From Erysipelotrichaceae bacterium (lineage in GTDB: Bacteria > Bacillota_I > Bacilli_A > Erysipelotrichales > Erysipelotrichaceae): a stretch of 64,000 nt of DNA. Location of the stretch: the NCBI GenBank assembly GCA_017539025.1, contig JAFYHT010000071.1, forward strand, positions 248,001 through 312,000, read 5' to 3'. The notes under the pieces are model-generated. The model was not told the origin of the DNA. It ran no database searches and saw only the letters and a program-made list of their open reading frames with translations. A program made the position numbers and the translations under genes. Positions 37,298 through 45,593 of this stretch are shown piece by piece; the stretch's first letter is position 1, and each line of letters opens with the position of its first letter.

Positions 37298-38303
37298 AAA
37301 CGGTTTTTCCTTGGAATACTTTGACAGGCACGATAACAGATCGTTTCTGGATCTCTTCGTTTTCAAGGCAGGATTTCATCAGGTTTACAAGCTGAGAGGC
37401 TGCCACGTGTGGATCGCAAACGACAGAAGTAATCGGTTGATAGTTGTATTGTGCGATTTCCGATCCATCGTATCCGATGACCTTGATTTGTTCCGGAACA
37501 GAAACGCCCATTTCTCTTAATGCTGCGAGAGCACCGAACGCCCGCCAGTCACTTCCGGCAAAAATACTGTCATAAGAGATCCCTCTTGCGCTGAGATAAC
37601 GGATTGCATTGCGCGCTTCTTCAAAGGAAGAGGAAGTCCGCTCAGCAGGAACGACGTGATCCTCATCGATGGATATGCCGGCTTCTTTAAACTTCTGAAT
37701 AAAAAGTGTATATCTTCCGTTTTCGTGAGGACTGTAATGTGAATTCAGCAGAATGATAGGATCTTTACACCCTTTTATCAGAAGTTCTTCTGCAGCCAGC
37801 CTCGCTCCTACTCCCATATCATAAGATACACAACAGCAGTCTTCCTGGGTATAAGCGTATTCCAGATTAAAGAAGACGACAGGAACAGAAATATCAGAAA
37901 TATGAAACTGGGAAAGATCTTCAGTAAAGATGAAGATCCCACTGACCCCGGATCTAACAAACTGCGAAACAAGCTTGTCATGATCTTCGGGGTTGTTTTT
38001 GTTTCGGTCGATTCGATAGCTGGCAAAAACCGGCAGATAACCAAGTGCACTGATTGATTTTTCCAGTTCCTGTTCGATCTCATTCATCAGATAGATATTT
38101 GTATGAGGATGAATAATGCCGATCGTCGGATAAAGGTTCGTGCTTCCTGGATTAAGTTCAAAGCCGAGTTGAGCAGCGGTTGCAAAGATCCTGTTTTTTG
38201 TTTCCTCAGAAATGCTGGCGGTGTTGTTCAGTACTCGAGAAACGGTGGATGGAGATACGCCGCAAAGGTCGGCGATCTGTTTCGCTGTAACTTTTTTTGC
38301 CAT
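37296..38303 (-). CDS. LacI family repressor of the esterase/PTS block
   Basis: A 335-residue LacI regulator. The ATG at 38303 has AGGTGAT before it and puts the HTH (TAKQIADLCGVSPSTVSRVL) at the very N-terminus; the longer frame upstream is not needed. The sugar-binding domain follows. It is divergent from the esterase-esterase-EIIBC operon, whose promoter holds a symmetric site. The N-terminal sensor part has a run of acidic residues (QEDCCCVSYDM) that includes three cysteines in a row, which is unusual. Confidence 0.93.
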   Translation of the reverse strand: MAKKVTAKQIADLCGVSPSTVSRVLNNTASISEETKNRIFATAAQLGFELNPGSTNLYPTIGIIHPHTNIYLMNEIEQELEKSISALGYLPVFASYRIDRNKNNPEDHDKLVSQFVRSGVSGIFIFTEDLSQFHISDISVPVVFFNLEYAYTQEDCCCVSYDMGVGARLAAEELLIKGCKDPIILLNSHYSPHENGRYTLFIQKFKEAGISIDEDHVVPAERTSSSFEEARNAIRYLSARGISYDSIFAGSDWRAFGALAALREMGVSVPEQIKVIGYDGSEIAQYNYQPITSVVCDPHVAASQLVNLMKSCLENEEIQKRSVIVPVKVFQGKTV

Positions 38304-38352
38304 AGATATCACCTGATTACGCAAGAAATTGCGCACTTTCTGTCTCTATTAA

Positions 38353-38404
38353 AGCAAATTGCATACAAAAAAGCAAGAAAAAGCATAAAATATGCAATAA
38401 TATG
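38353..38404. promoter_or_regulatory. Extra GCAA/TTGC half-sites in the divergent region
   Basis: GCAAATTGC at 38354 and GCATA-AAA-TATGC around 38392-38404 resemble the main operator at 38415 in half-site sequence. Another GCAAGAAATTGC lies at about 38324. They may be auxiliary LacI sites allowing looping, or the LacI gene's own operator. Confidence 0.4.
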
Positions 38405-38433
38405 TTGACATAGTGCAATTGAATTGCTATTAT
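38405..38433 (+). promoter_or_regulatory. Promoter with LacI operator in the spacer
   Basis: TTGACA (38405-38410), a 17-base spacer and TATTAT (38428-38433) form a near-consensus promoter. The 13-base site GCAATTGAATTGC (38415-38427), palindromic apart from its centre, fills the spacer, so a bound repressor would block RNA polymerase. It drives the two esterases and the third EIIBC. Confidence 0.8.
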
Positions 38434-38455
38434 GAATGCAAGGAAAGGCAATAAG

Positions 38456-39313
38456 ATGAAAAAGAACGCAACAAATTGCATTAATAAAACAGAAGAACTT
38501 GATTTCGAAGAAATGTATGATAGGACCTTGAATGTCGAAGCCATCGATCACAAGATCCTGGATATCCCTTACGGAAACAACGAAAGAAATCGTCTCGATC
38601 TGTTTTATCCCGCAGAAGAAAAAGAAAAATATCCCCTGATCGTGTTCTTTCACGGAGGAGCTCTGATTAAAGGTGATAAGAGAAGATATCAGCTGAAACC
38701 CGCCTTGAATGGGATAAACAAAGGATATGTTGTGGCAAGCGTCAATTATCGTCTGATCCAGCATGCGCCTTATCCGGCTTTCAATGAAGATGCGATCCAG
38801 GCCTTGAGATATCTGAAAGAAAACGCAGAAAAATACAGGATAGACGGAAACCACATCTGTGTTTGGGGAGAATCCGCCGGAGCTTATCTGGCAATGGTTG
38901 CAGGATTTTCTCAAGAGGTACAGGTAGTGATCGACTGGTACGGATATACCGATTTTGCGAAAGTTGAATTTGCGAATCAGAAAGGGAATGAATTTACCCA
39001 AATCGCAAAAGCGGCATCCACCTTAAATGAAGCGACTTTCAATGAAAAAGGTATAAAGCTGGAAGAGCTGATGAAAGAAGCAAGAATTGAAAACTATATC
39101 AGAGAAAAAATACCGGCTGTCTTCATCGAACACGGGACAAGCGATCCGCTGATCCCTTATCAGCAGTCAAAAGATCTGTACGAGGACCTGAGAAAGAAGA
39201 TCGATGAAAGAAGTGAACTGCATCTGGTCGAAGGCGGGGTACACGGCGTAGAAGGTTACAGCAATAAGGAGAATCTGGATCTGGTATTCGGATTCATCGA
39301 TAAATGGATTTAA
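38456..39313 (+). CDS. Alpha/beta-hydrolase (BD-FAE/acetyl-esterase type)
   Basis: A 285-residue HSL/BD-FAE-type esterase; start ATG at 38456 after AAGGAAAGG. The oxyanion motif HGG is at 66-68, nucleophile Ser140 in WGESAGAYLA, and the Asp/His region in EHGTSDPLIPY and GGVHGVEG. No signal peptide. It lies in one operon with another esterase and a PTS permease, so the substrate may be an acylated or feruloylated sugar taken up by the PTS (inference). Confidence 0.85.
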   Translation: MKKNATNCINKTEELDFEEMYDRTLNVEAIDHKILDIPYGNNERNRLDLFYPAEEKEKYPLIVFFHGGALIKGDKRRYQLKPALNGINKGYVVASVNYRLIQHAPYPAFNEDAIQALRYLKENAEKYRIDGNHICVWGESAGAYLAMVAGFSQEVQVVIDWYGYTDFAKVEFANQKGNEFTQIAKAASTLNEATFNEKGIKLEELMKEARIENYIREKIPAVFIEHGTSDPLIPYQQSKDLYEDLRKKIDERSELHLVEGGVHGVEGYSNKENLDLVFGFIDKWI

Positions 39314-39325
39314 GGAGGATGAAAA

Positions 39326-40111
39326 ATGGCGTATCTGACAATGAGCATGTTCTCGGATGTATTGCAGATGGATACAGATGTATCGGTTCTGCTTCCGGAG
39401 AACAGAAAAGGCGGGATCGACCCACTTTATCCGGATAAGAAATATCCGGTGCTGTATTGTTTACACGGACACGGTGATGATCATACGGCCTGGATCCGTA
39501 AAAGCAATATCGAAATCATCGCAAGGGAATATCAGGTGATTGTGGTGATGCCGACGGTACAGAGAGGATATTACATCGACAGTGAAAACGGATATCAGTA
39601 TTACACCTATATCAGCAAGGAACTGCCGATCAAGATCGCAAATTTCTTCCCTGCGTCACTGAAAAGAGAAGACCAGTATCTGATGGGAAATTCAATGGGA
39701 GGATATGGAGCCTTGAGGGTAGGTATGGGAAATCCGGAAAACTACAAAGCGATCTATGCGTTGAGTCCGGCACTTCCGCAGAGTTTCAGCGGCATCCAAA
39801 ACGAGTTTACAAGAGGGATCGATCTGCTGTTTCAAGGGATTGACAGGATCGATGGAACAGAAAACGATCTGTTGAAACTGACACTTGATCTGGACAAATA
39901 TGACGGAAACAAACCGGAAATCCATGCGTGCTGCGCAACCGAAGATCTGCTGGTATGGGATGGATACGAGCGTCTCGATAAATACATCAAAGAAAATACA
40001 AAGAATCTGAACTACAGCTCTTATACGGAAAAAGGCGGACATGACTGGGGTTTCTGGAATCCCCAGATCGCAAAAGCATTCGAAGTATTCGGGTTTGAAA
40101 AAAGATATTAA
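39326..40111 (+). CDS. Esterase D / tributyrin esterase-like alpha/beta-hydrolase
   Basis: A 261-residue cytosolic esterase. Nucleophile Ser123 is in YLMGNSMGGYGALR, the His is in GGHDWGFW. It is of the same type as the esterase at 28.2 kb but clearly different in sequence. AAGGAGG precedes the ATG and the EIIBC gene follows after 29 bases. Confidence 0.85.
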   Translation: MAYLTMSMFSDVLQMDTDVSVLLPENRKGGIDPLYPDKKYPVLYCLHGHGDDHTAWIRKSNIEIIAREYQVIVVMPTVQRGYYIDSENGYQYYTYISKELPIKIANFFPASLKREDQYLMGNSMGGYGALRVGMGNPENYKAIYALSPALPQSFSGIQNEFTRGIDLLFQGIDRIDGTENDLLKLTLDLDKYDGNKPEIHACCATEDLLVWDGYERLDKYIKENTKNLNYSSYTEKGGHDWGFWNPQIAKAFEVFGFEKRY

Positions 40112-40140
40112 TCATCCATGTAAACAGGAGGAAAAATAAA

Positions 40141-41544
40141 ATGGATAGAAATCAACAAATTGCAGAAGCTATTCTTAATGCAGTCAGTGGTGGAGAAAAC
40201 GTAACATCCGCAACTCATTGTATGACCAGACTTCGTCTGAATTTCAAAGATAACAGTCTTGTGAATGACGACGAGATCAAAGCGATCGACGGCGTTATCG
40301 GCGTTGCGAAATCAGGTGGCCAGTATCAGATCATCATCGGTCAGAATGTTCCGAAAGTATATGAACATTTCTGTGAAAAAGGCGGCATTGCCAAGCAGGA
40401 TGCGATCGACGAAGATCTGGATACAAAGAAAGAAAAACTCACTTTAAAATCAATCGGTGGAGCGATCATGAACTATGTATCTGGTTCCGTTGTACAGATG
40501 ATCCCGTTACTGATCGTTGCCGGATTATGTAAAGCGATCCTGGCGATCGTCGGACCGGATCTCACAGGATGGGTAGGTCCTGATCATGGATTATATATCA
40601 CATTGGATTTCCTTTATGATGCAGGTTTCTACTTCTTCCCGATCTATCTGGGATATACTGCTGCAAGCAAACTGAAAGCATCTCCGATACTGGGAATGCT
40701 GCTGGGCGGCATCATGCTTTCGCCGGATTTCATGGCAATGGCGGGTCAGAAGTTTAATCTCTTTGGCTTCCTTCCTTGTACAGCTGCAAACTATTCTTCA
40801 ACACTGATTCCTATCCTTTTGTCAGTATGGGTGATGAGCGTTGTTGAAAAATACGTCAAAAAGATCTCTCCGGAATCCTTATCAACAATGTTGGTTCCGT
40901 TCCTGACTGTTATGATCATGGTTCCGCTTGAGTTATGTCTGCTGGCACCGATGGGATCATTCCTGAGTACTTATCTGAGCATGATCATCATGGCGATCAG
41001 TTCTGTCGGCTTCATCTCTTCAGCTGTTCTTGGTGCTTTATGGCAGTTCGTTGTTGTTACCGGTATGCATATGCCATTACTGATGATCGGCGTCAACGCG
41101 ATCACAACAGCAGGTGTTGATTATGCGATCCTTCCTCCTGCGTTCCTGTCTTGCTTTGCGGGTTTCGGTATGGCGTTCGGTGGTTTCTTAAGGATCAAAA
41201 ACAAGAAAGAGAAGAGCATGGCGCTGTCTTACTTCCTCTCCGGTATCTTTGGCGGAATCAACGAACCGGTATTATACGGACTTGGTCTGAAATATAAGAA
41301 ACCTTTGATCGGTATGGTCATCGGCGGTTTCGTTGGAGGTCTCTACTTCGGTCTGACAAAGGTCGGTTACTATGCGTTCGGTGCTTCAAACTTCCTGCTC
41401 GTATTAAGCTTCATCGGCGGTGGAAACAACGCAAGCTTCATCAACGGTATCGTAGGTTGTGCGATCGCGTTTGTAGTCGCAACGGTCGTTACATATCTCT
41501 TCGGTTTTGATAAGAACGATCCGGTCGTTACGGAAGCAGAATAA
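40141..41544 (+). CDS. PTS beta-glucoside-type EIIBC component (third copy)
   Basis: A 467-residue EIIBC. Cys27 in ATHCMTRLRLNF is the EIIB phosphocysteine. The EIIC domain has GGINEPVLYGLGLKYKKP, where the second and first copies have an IxxEPxIYGVxLP loop, so it is the most divergent of the three. No IIA domain. No glycosidase follows; the partners are two esterases under one LacI-controlled promoter. Confidence 0.92.
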   Translation: MDRNQQIAEAILNAVSGGENVTSATHCMTRLRLNFKDNSLVNDDEIKAIDGVIGVAKSGGQYQIIIGQNVPKVYEHFCEKGGIAKQDAIDEDLDTKKEKLTLKSIGGAIMNYVSGSVVQMIPLLIVAGLCKAILAIVGPDLTGWVGPDHGLYITLDFLYDAGFYFFPIYLGYTAASKLKASPILGMLLGGIMLSPDFMAMAGQKFNLFGFLPCTAANYSSTLIPILLSVWVMSVVEKYVKKISPESLSTMLVPFLTVMIMVPLELCLLAPMGSFLSTYLSMIIMAISSVGFISSAVLGALWQFVVVTGMHMPLLMIGVNAITTAGVDYAILPPAFLSCFAGFGMAFGGFLRIKNKKEKSMALSYFLSGIFGGINEPVLYGLGLKYKKPLIGMVIGGFVGGLYFGLTKVGYYAFGASNFLLVLSFIGGGNNASFINGIVGCAIAFVVATVVTYLFGFDKNDPVVTEAE

Positions 41545-41554
41545 TCAATACAAA

Positions 41555-41590
41555 AACACAGCATTGATATCATAGTCGATGCTGTGTTGC
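41555..41590 (+). terminator. Terminator after the third EIIBC gene
   Basis: AACACAGCATTGA and TCGATGCTGTGTT pair with one G-T wobble around a short loop, followed by GCTTTAT. Confidence 0.65.
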
Positions 41591-41629
41591 TTTATATAAG
41601 ATGCTGATAAAAAAGATCAGATAATGTAT

Positions 41630-42139
41630 TTACTGATCTTTCCTGTAGTTCTTTGCGACCTCAAAGAATTTGGGATCGACGTGACAATATCCTGTCGGAT
41701 TTTTATACAGATAATCCTGGTGATATTCTTCTGCTCTGGTGAAATTTTCCAAAGGAAGTACTTCCGTCAATATCGGCTGATCATATTGTTCAGAGAGCTC
41801 GGCTAACGAGCTTTTTATGATGTCTGCGTCTTCTTCATTTACATAATAGATGCCTGTCCGATACTGATGTCCGATGTCATGTCCCTGCTGGTCAAGGAGG
41901 GTCGGATCGATGATCAGATAGAAGAGTTTCAATATCTCTTCAAGAGAGATCTTATTTTCATCATAAAGGACTTCAACAGCCTCCGATGCTGCAGAGCGAT
42001 GCGCCTTGAGATCTTCATAGGAAGGAGATTCGATATCGCTGTTGGCATAGCCGACTGTTGTTTCTGTTATGCCATTAATGAGTGACAGATAATGTTGGAC
42101 GCCCCAGAAGCATCCACCCGCAAGATAGATCTTTTTCAT
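41630..42139 (-). CDS. msrA: Peptide methionine (S)-S-oxide reductase
   Basis: A 169-residue MsrA. The ATG at 42139 gives MKKIYLAGGCFWG with catalytic Cys10; the longer frame adds five residues. GHDIGHQYRTGIYY and YHQDYLYKNPTGYCHVD are typical. No C-terminal resolving Cys beyond the GYCH motif is seen, as in short MsrA forms. It repairs methionine-S-sulfoxide. A free-Met-sulfoxide reductase lies 1.4 kb away. Confidence 0.95.
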   Translation of the reverse strand: MKKIYLAGGCFWGVQHYLSLINGITETTVGYANSDIESPSYEDLKAHRSAASEAVEVLYDENKISLEEILKLFYLIIDPTLLDQQGHDIGHQYRTGIYYVNEEDADIIKSSLAELSEQYDQPILTEVLPLENFTRAEEYHQDYLYKNPTGYCHVDPKFFEVAKNYRKDQ

Positions 42140-42190
42140 GTTACCATTGTACAACAGCTGAAGCGATATAATGGTATCAAGGAGTATGTC

Positions 42191-42796
42191 ATGATCAAAA
42201 ATATTGTATTCGATCTGGGAAACGTTCTGATCAGATGGTCACCTGAAAAGATGATGAAGTCTTTGGGCGTATCAGAAGAAGACAGAAAAACGATCCTCAG
42301 AGAGTTGTTTCATGAATGGGAATGGATCGCCATGGATGCGGGCGTCATGGATGGAGATGCCTGTTTTGAATCCGTCAGTCAAAGAGTCGAAGAAAGACTT
42401 CATCCGTTACTGAAGAAACTGATCAGGTGGTGGACCATGCCTTTTGATATCGAAGAAGGGGTGGAAGATCTTGTCAGGAATTTATATGAAAAAGGATATA
42501 AGATCTATGTCTTAAGCAATGCCGATATCAATCAGAAAAAATATATAGACCGTGTCCCCGGCAATCAGTATCTTTCAGGAAGAATTACCTCCGCCGAGAT
42601 CGGCCTGTTGAAGCCGGATCAGAAGATCTATGAATATCTTTGTAACGAATATGATCTCAAAAAAGAAGAATGTCTTTTCATCGATGACAGCAATGTCAAT
42701 GTCTTTGCGGCAAAGAAATATGGAATGAATGCCTGTGTCTATCACGATATGCAAAGCCTGAAGGAAACATTGAGATCGTATGGGGTCGATTTCTGA
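42191..42796 (+). CDS. HAD family hydrolase (YihX-like phosphatase)
   Basis: A 201-residue HAD phosphatase. Start ATG 42191 after AAGGAG. Motif I is VFDLGNVLIRW (the second Asp is replaced by Asn, as in YihX-type enzymes), motif II is YVLSNAD, then LLKPDQKIYEYL with the Lys, and IDDSNVNVFAAKKYG with the acidic pair. Such enzymes often dephosphorylate sugar phosphates, for example alpha-glucose-1-phosphate. Confidence 0.88.
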   Translation: MIKNIVFDLGNVLIRWSPEKMMKSLGVSEEDRKTILRELFHEWEWIAMDAGVMDGDACFESVSQRVEERLHPLLKKLIRWWTMPFDIEEGVEDLVRNLYEKGYKIYVLSNADINQKKYIDRVPGNQYLSGRITSAEIGLLKPDQKIYEYLCNEYDLKKEECLFIDDSNVNVFAAKKYGMNACVYHDMQSLKETLRSYGVDF

Positions 42797-42864
42797 AATT
42801 CATATTCCTTTTTCAATCAGTGATAAAGAAGTAAAATAGATATATAAAAAGGAGGAGTGGAAAT

Positions 42865-43557
42865 ATGAATGATTATTCACTTTACTATGGAATGACGATG
42901 ATCGCATTCGTTCTGACTTTCGGAGCTCAGATGTATATACAAAGCACTTACAGAAAATACGGACAGATCGCAAACAGGAATGGTGTCACCGGTGCTAGAG
43001 CGGCAGCCGAGATCTTATTAAGAAACAACATCACTGATGTCGGTATCAACAAGGGTGCCGGAGTTCTGACTGATCACTATGATCCGAGAAACAGCACAGT
43101 CACGCTGTCTCAGGCAAACTACGACAACGCGAGTATCGCTTCTGTTGCGGTATCTTCTCATGAATGCGGACATGTCCTGCAGGATAAGACGAACTACTAC
43201 TTCCTGAGACTAAGAGCAGCGATGTATCCGATCGTATCTTTCTCGTCCTATGGCGGCTATCTGGCCATCATGGTCGGTGTCATGTTCAACATCCTGGGAC
43301 TCATTCAGCTGGGCATCCTGATGGAATGTGTCATCCTGGCTTTCCAGGTCATCACATTGCCGGTCGAGTTTGATGCATCCAACCGTGCATTAAGAGAAAT
43401 TCAGAAATACGGCTTCTTAGACAATGATGAACTTCAGGGTGCACAGACCGTACTTAGAGCTGCTGCCCTGACTTATGTTGCGGGTGTCGCATCAGCTCTG
43501 CTACAGATATTGAGACTTGTCGTCATGTTCGGCGGCAGGAGAAGAAGGGATGACTGA
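42865..43557 (+). CDS. Zinc metallopeptidase, YugP type
   Basis: A 230-residue membrane-bound zinc peptidase of the YugP family. HECGH at 99-103 is the zinc site, in VAVSSHECGHVLQDK. Hydrophobic segments lie at about 5-25, 120-145 and 150-170, and near 200. The AGGAGGA site is strong. The gene overlaps the fRMsr gene by eight bases. Confidence 0.92.
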   Translation: MNDYSLYYGMTMIAFVLTFGAQMYIQSTYRKYGQIANRNGVTGARAAAEILLRNNITDVGINKGAGVLTDHYDPRNSTVTLSQANYDNASIASVAVSSHECGHVLQDKTNYYFLRLRAAMYPIVSFSSYGGYLAIMVGVMFNILGLIQLGILMECVILAFQVITLPVEFDASNRALREIQKYGFLDNDELQGAQTVLRAAALTYVAGVASALLQILRLVVMFGGRRRRDD

Positions 43558-44005
43558 TTATCCGCTGCTGATCGCTCAGTTTGAAGCGTTGGCTGAATCT
43601 TCCCACAACTATATCCCTTTACTGTCAAATACGAGCGCACTGATCTATCAGTCGCTGGAAGATCTCAACTGGGCAGGCTTCTATCTGGTCAAAGATAATG
43701 CGCTGCTCTTAGGACCTTTCCAGGGAAAGACGGCCTGCGTCAATATTGCCAGGGGAAAGGGAGTATGTGGAACAGCCTATGAAAAAGACGAGACACAGCT
43801 CGTCGAGGATGTTCATAAATTCCCGGGACATATCGCCTGCGATTCCGCTTCCAATTCCGAGATCGTCGTACCGATCCATCATGATGATAAAGTGGTCGCT
43901 GTCCTGGATATCGATTCTCCGTCATTGAACAGATTCAATGAAGAAGATCAGAAAGGACTGGAAGATCTCGTAAAGAAACTAGAAGAGATCATTGAATGGA
44001 ATTAA
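43550..44005 (+). CDS. Free methionine-(R)-sulfoxide reductase (GAF domain)
   Basis: A 151-residue GAF-domain enzyme; ATG at 43550 within the end of the previous gene, after GAAGAAGGG. All three functional cysteines are present: Cys63 (TACVNIA), Cys73 (GVCGTAY) and Cys97 (HIACDSASNSE). NWAGFYLVKDN and VAVLDIDSP match fRMsr. It reduces free Met-R-sulfoxide and complements the nearby MsrA. Confidence 0.93.
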   Translation: MTDYPLLIAQFEALAESSHNYIPLLSNTSALIYQSLEDLNWAGFYLVKDNALLLGPFQGKTACVNIARGKGVCGTAYEKDETQLVEDVHKFPGHIACDSASNSEIVVPIHHDDKVVAVLDIDSPSLNRFNEEDQKGLEDLVKKLEEIIEWN

Positions 44006-44031
44006 AACCTCTTGAACAACAAGAGGTTTTT
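44005..44031 (+). terminator. Terminator after the fRMsr gene
   Basis: AAACCTCTTG and CAAGAGGTTT form a perfect 10-bp stem with a 5-base loop and further T. Confidence 0.85.
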
Positions 44032-44057
44032 ATATTGCTTAACAGAGTGTACAGATA

Positions 44058-44630
44058 TCAGCTGTTCCAGATCGCAGAGACATTGTGATTGATGAAGGAA
44101 GAGATTGCAGTGGCGATCTCTTCTTTTGGCTGATCAAAACCGCTGATGATCCATCTGTACCAAAGAACGATCGTCCCGCTGATCATCATCAGATAATGAT
44201 CACGATAATGCGGATCGTGTCCGGAGGAATAGTGTTCATAGCGTTTTAAACACCAGTCAATGGATCTCTCTATGATATGAGTGACCAGAGAAGAATTCTG
44301 CGATCTGATCAGCAGTTCACAAAGCTCTTTATGGGAAAGAGTAGTCTCCAATGTTTTTAAAACAAGATCGTATGTGGAAGATCCGCCTTTTCCTGTAGGA
44401 GAACCCAGTTCCCTGATGACCTCATCAAACAAAGAATTCACCATACCGATCTCCAGTTTTTCATAGGCATCATAGATGTCGATATAGTGTGCATAGAAAG
44501 TTGAACGGTTCACCCCCGCTTTCTTACATAGATCAGTGACATTGATCTCTTCGATCTTTCTGTGTTTCAGAAGACTCATAAGAGAGTCTTCCATTTGTTT
44601 TCTTGCGTGAAGCTTCTTTTTGCTTTCCAT
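44058..44630 (-). CDS. TetR family regulator of the adjacent SGNH hydrolase gene
   Basis: A 190-residue TetR regulator. HTH: EEINVTDLCKKAGVNRSTFYAHY, about residues 25-48. The frame extends upstream to a TTG at 44699, but that region contains a symmetric site like the one in the divergent promoter, so the ATG at 44630 is preferred; the ribosome site there is weak. It probably represses itself and the SGNH hydrolase gene. Confidence 0.8.
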   Translation of the reverse strand: MESKKKLHARKQMEDSLMSLLKHRKIEEINVTDLCKKAGVNRSTFYAHYIDIYDAYEKLEIGMVNSLFDEVIRELGSPTGKGGSSTYDLVLKTLETTLSHKELCELLIRSQNSSLVTHIIERSIDWCLKRYEHYSSGHDPHYRDHYLMMISGTIVLWYRWIISGFDQPKEEIATAISSFINHNVSAIWNS

Positions 44631-44654
44631 TTTTTCTTGATTCCGACAGATTTC

Positions 44655-44724
44655 GAACATCTGTTGGTATAATTCTTTCTGTCCACATTTTATAATCAAA
44701 TCATAAGGAAAACAACATTTGTTG
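44655..44724. promoter_or_regulatory. Pair of TetR-type operators
   Basis: CAACATTTGTTG (44713-44724) and GAACATCTGTTG (44655-44666) match at 10 of 12 positions and lie on both sides of the TetR gene's likely promoter. The first is 15 bases before the SGNH hydrolase start. Confidence 0.6.
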
Positions 44725-44738
44725 GAATAGGAGACAAC

Positions 44739-45503
44739 ATGAAAAAGAAATTCAACTGGAAAAAAATCCTGATCATCATTCTCGTGTTTTTTGCGATACA
44801 GGGTCCTCTGACTTGGGCGATCATGACCGGAAAGTTTTCTAAAGGAAACAAGAGCGAGTACAGCGTCGCCAACACGGAAACTTTGCCTGCCAATGCCCTG
44901 AATGGAAAAACGATCATCTACCTCGGATCATCTGTCACATATGGTTCCGCATCAGGTGGTGAAAGCTTCGTAGAGTATCTGGAAAAAAGAGACGGTGTGA
45001 CCCCCGTTAAAGAAGCCGTCAGCGGAACGACCCTGGTTACAGATGAAAAGAAGAACTATATCGAAAGGATGTTGACGATCGATCCGGACATCAAGGCAGA
45101 CGCCTTCATCTGTCAGCTGTCGACAAACGATGCAACAAAGAAGAAACCTTTAGGTGAAATATCTTCATCCACAAACCTGGAAGATTTTGATACAGGAACT
45201 GTTGCCGGTGCAATCGAATATATCATCGCTTATGCGCAGAAGACCTGGAATTGTCCTGTCTTCTTCTATACGGGCACGAAGTATGATTCCGATGCGTATG
45301 GAGAGATGGTCAAGCTCTTACTGGAAATACAGAAGAAATGGGACATCACTGTCATCGATCTCTGGAATGATCCTGAGATGAATGCTGTATCAAAAGAGGA
45401 TTACAAGCTCTATATGGCAAACGGAATCCATCCGACAAAGGCCGGATACAGAGACTGGTGGACGCCGAAATTTGAAGAGTATCTCTTGAATCAGTTCAAG
45501 TAG
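44739..45503 (+). CDS. Membrane-anchored SGNH/GDSL hydrolase
   Basis: A 254-residue protein with an N-terminal membrane anchor or signal (residues 8-29), so it faces the cell surface. The catalytic block I is YLGSSVTYGS with likely nucleophile Ser65 (GSS where most have GDS). QLSTNDATKK is block III, and NGIHPTKAGYRDWW block V with the His (Asn replaces the usual Asp). It is a probable lipase/acetylesterase acting on an envelope or extracellular substrate. GGAG precedes the ATG. TetR control is likely. Confidence 0.87.
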   Translation: MKKKFNWKKILIIILVFFAIQGPLTWAIMTGKFSKGNKSEYSVANTETLPANALNGKTIIYLGSSVTYGSASGGESFVEYLEKRDGVTPVKEAVSGTTLVTDEKKNYIERMLTIDPDIKADAFICQLSTNDATKKKPLGEISSSTNLEDFDTGTVAGAIEYIIAYAQKTWNCPVFFYTGTKYDSDAYGEMVKLLLEIQKKWDITVIDLWNDPEMNAVSKEDYKLYMANGIHPTKAGYRDWWTPKFEEYLLNQFK

Positions 45504-45529
45504 AAAAGAAAAAGTCATATCTGATTTAA

Positions 45530-45560
45530 AAAACGTGAGGCAGTGTCTCACGTTTTAAGT
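45530..45560. terminator. Terminator between the SGNH hydrolase and YdcF-like genes
   Basis: AAAACGTGAG and CTCACGTTTT form a 10-bp perfect stem around a 7-base loop. It can work in both directions. Confidence 0.75.
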
Positions 45561-45593
45561 CTGTTTTTTCTGAGTGATGATTGATGGAAATCC

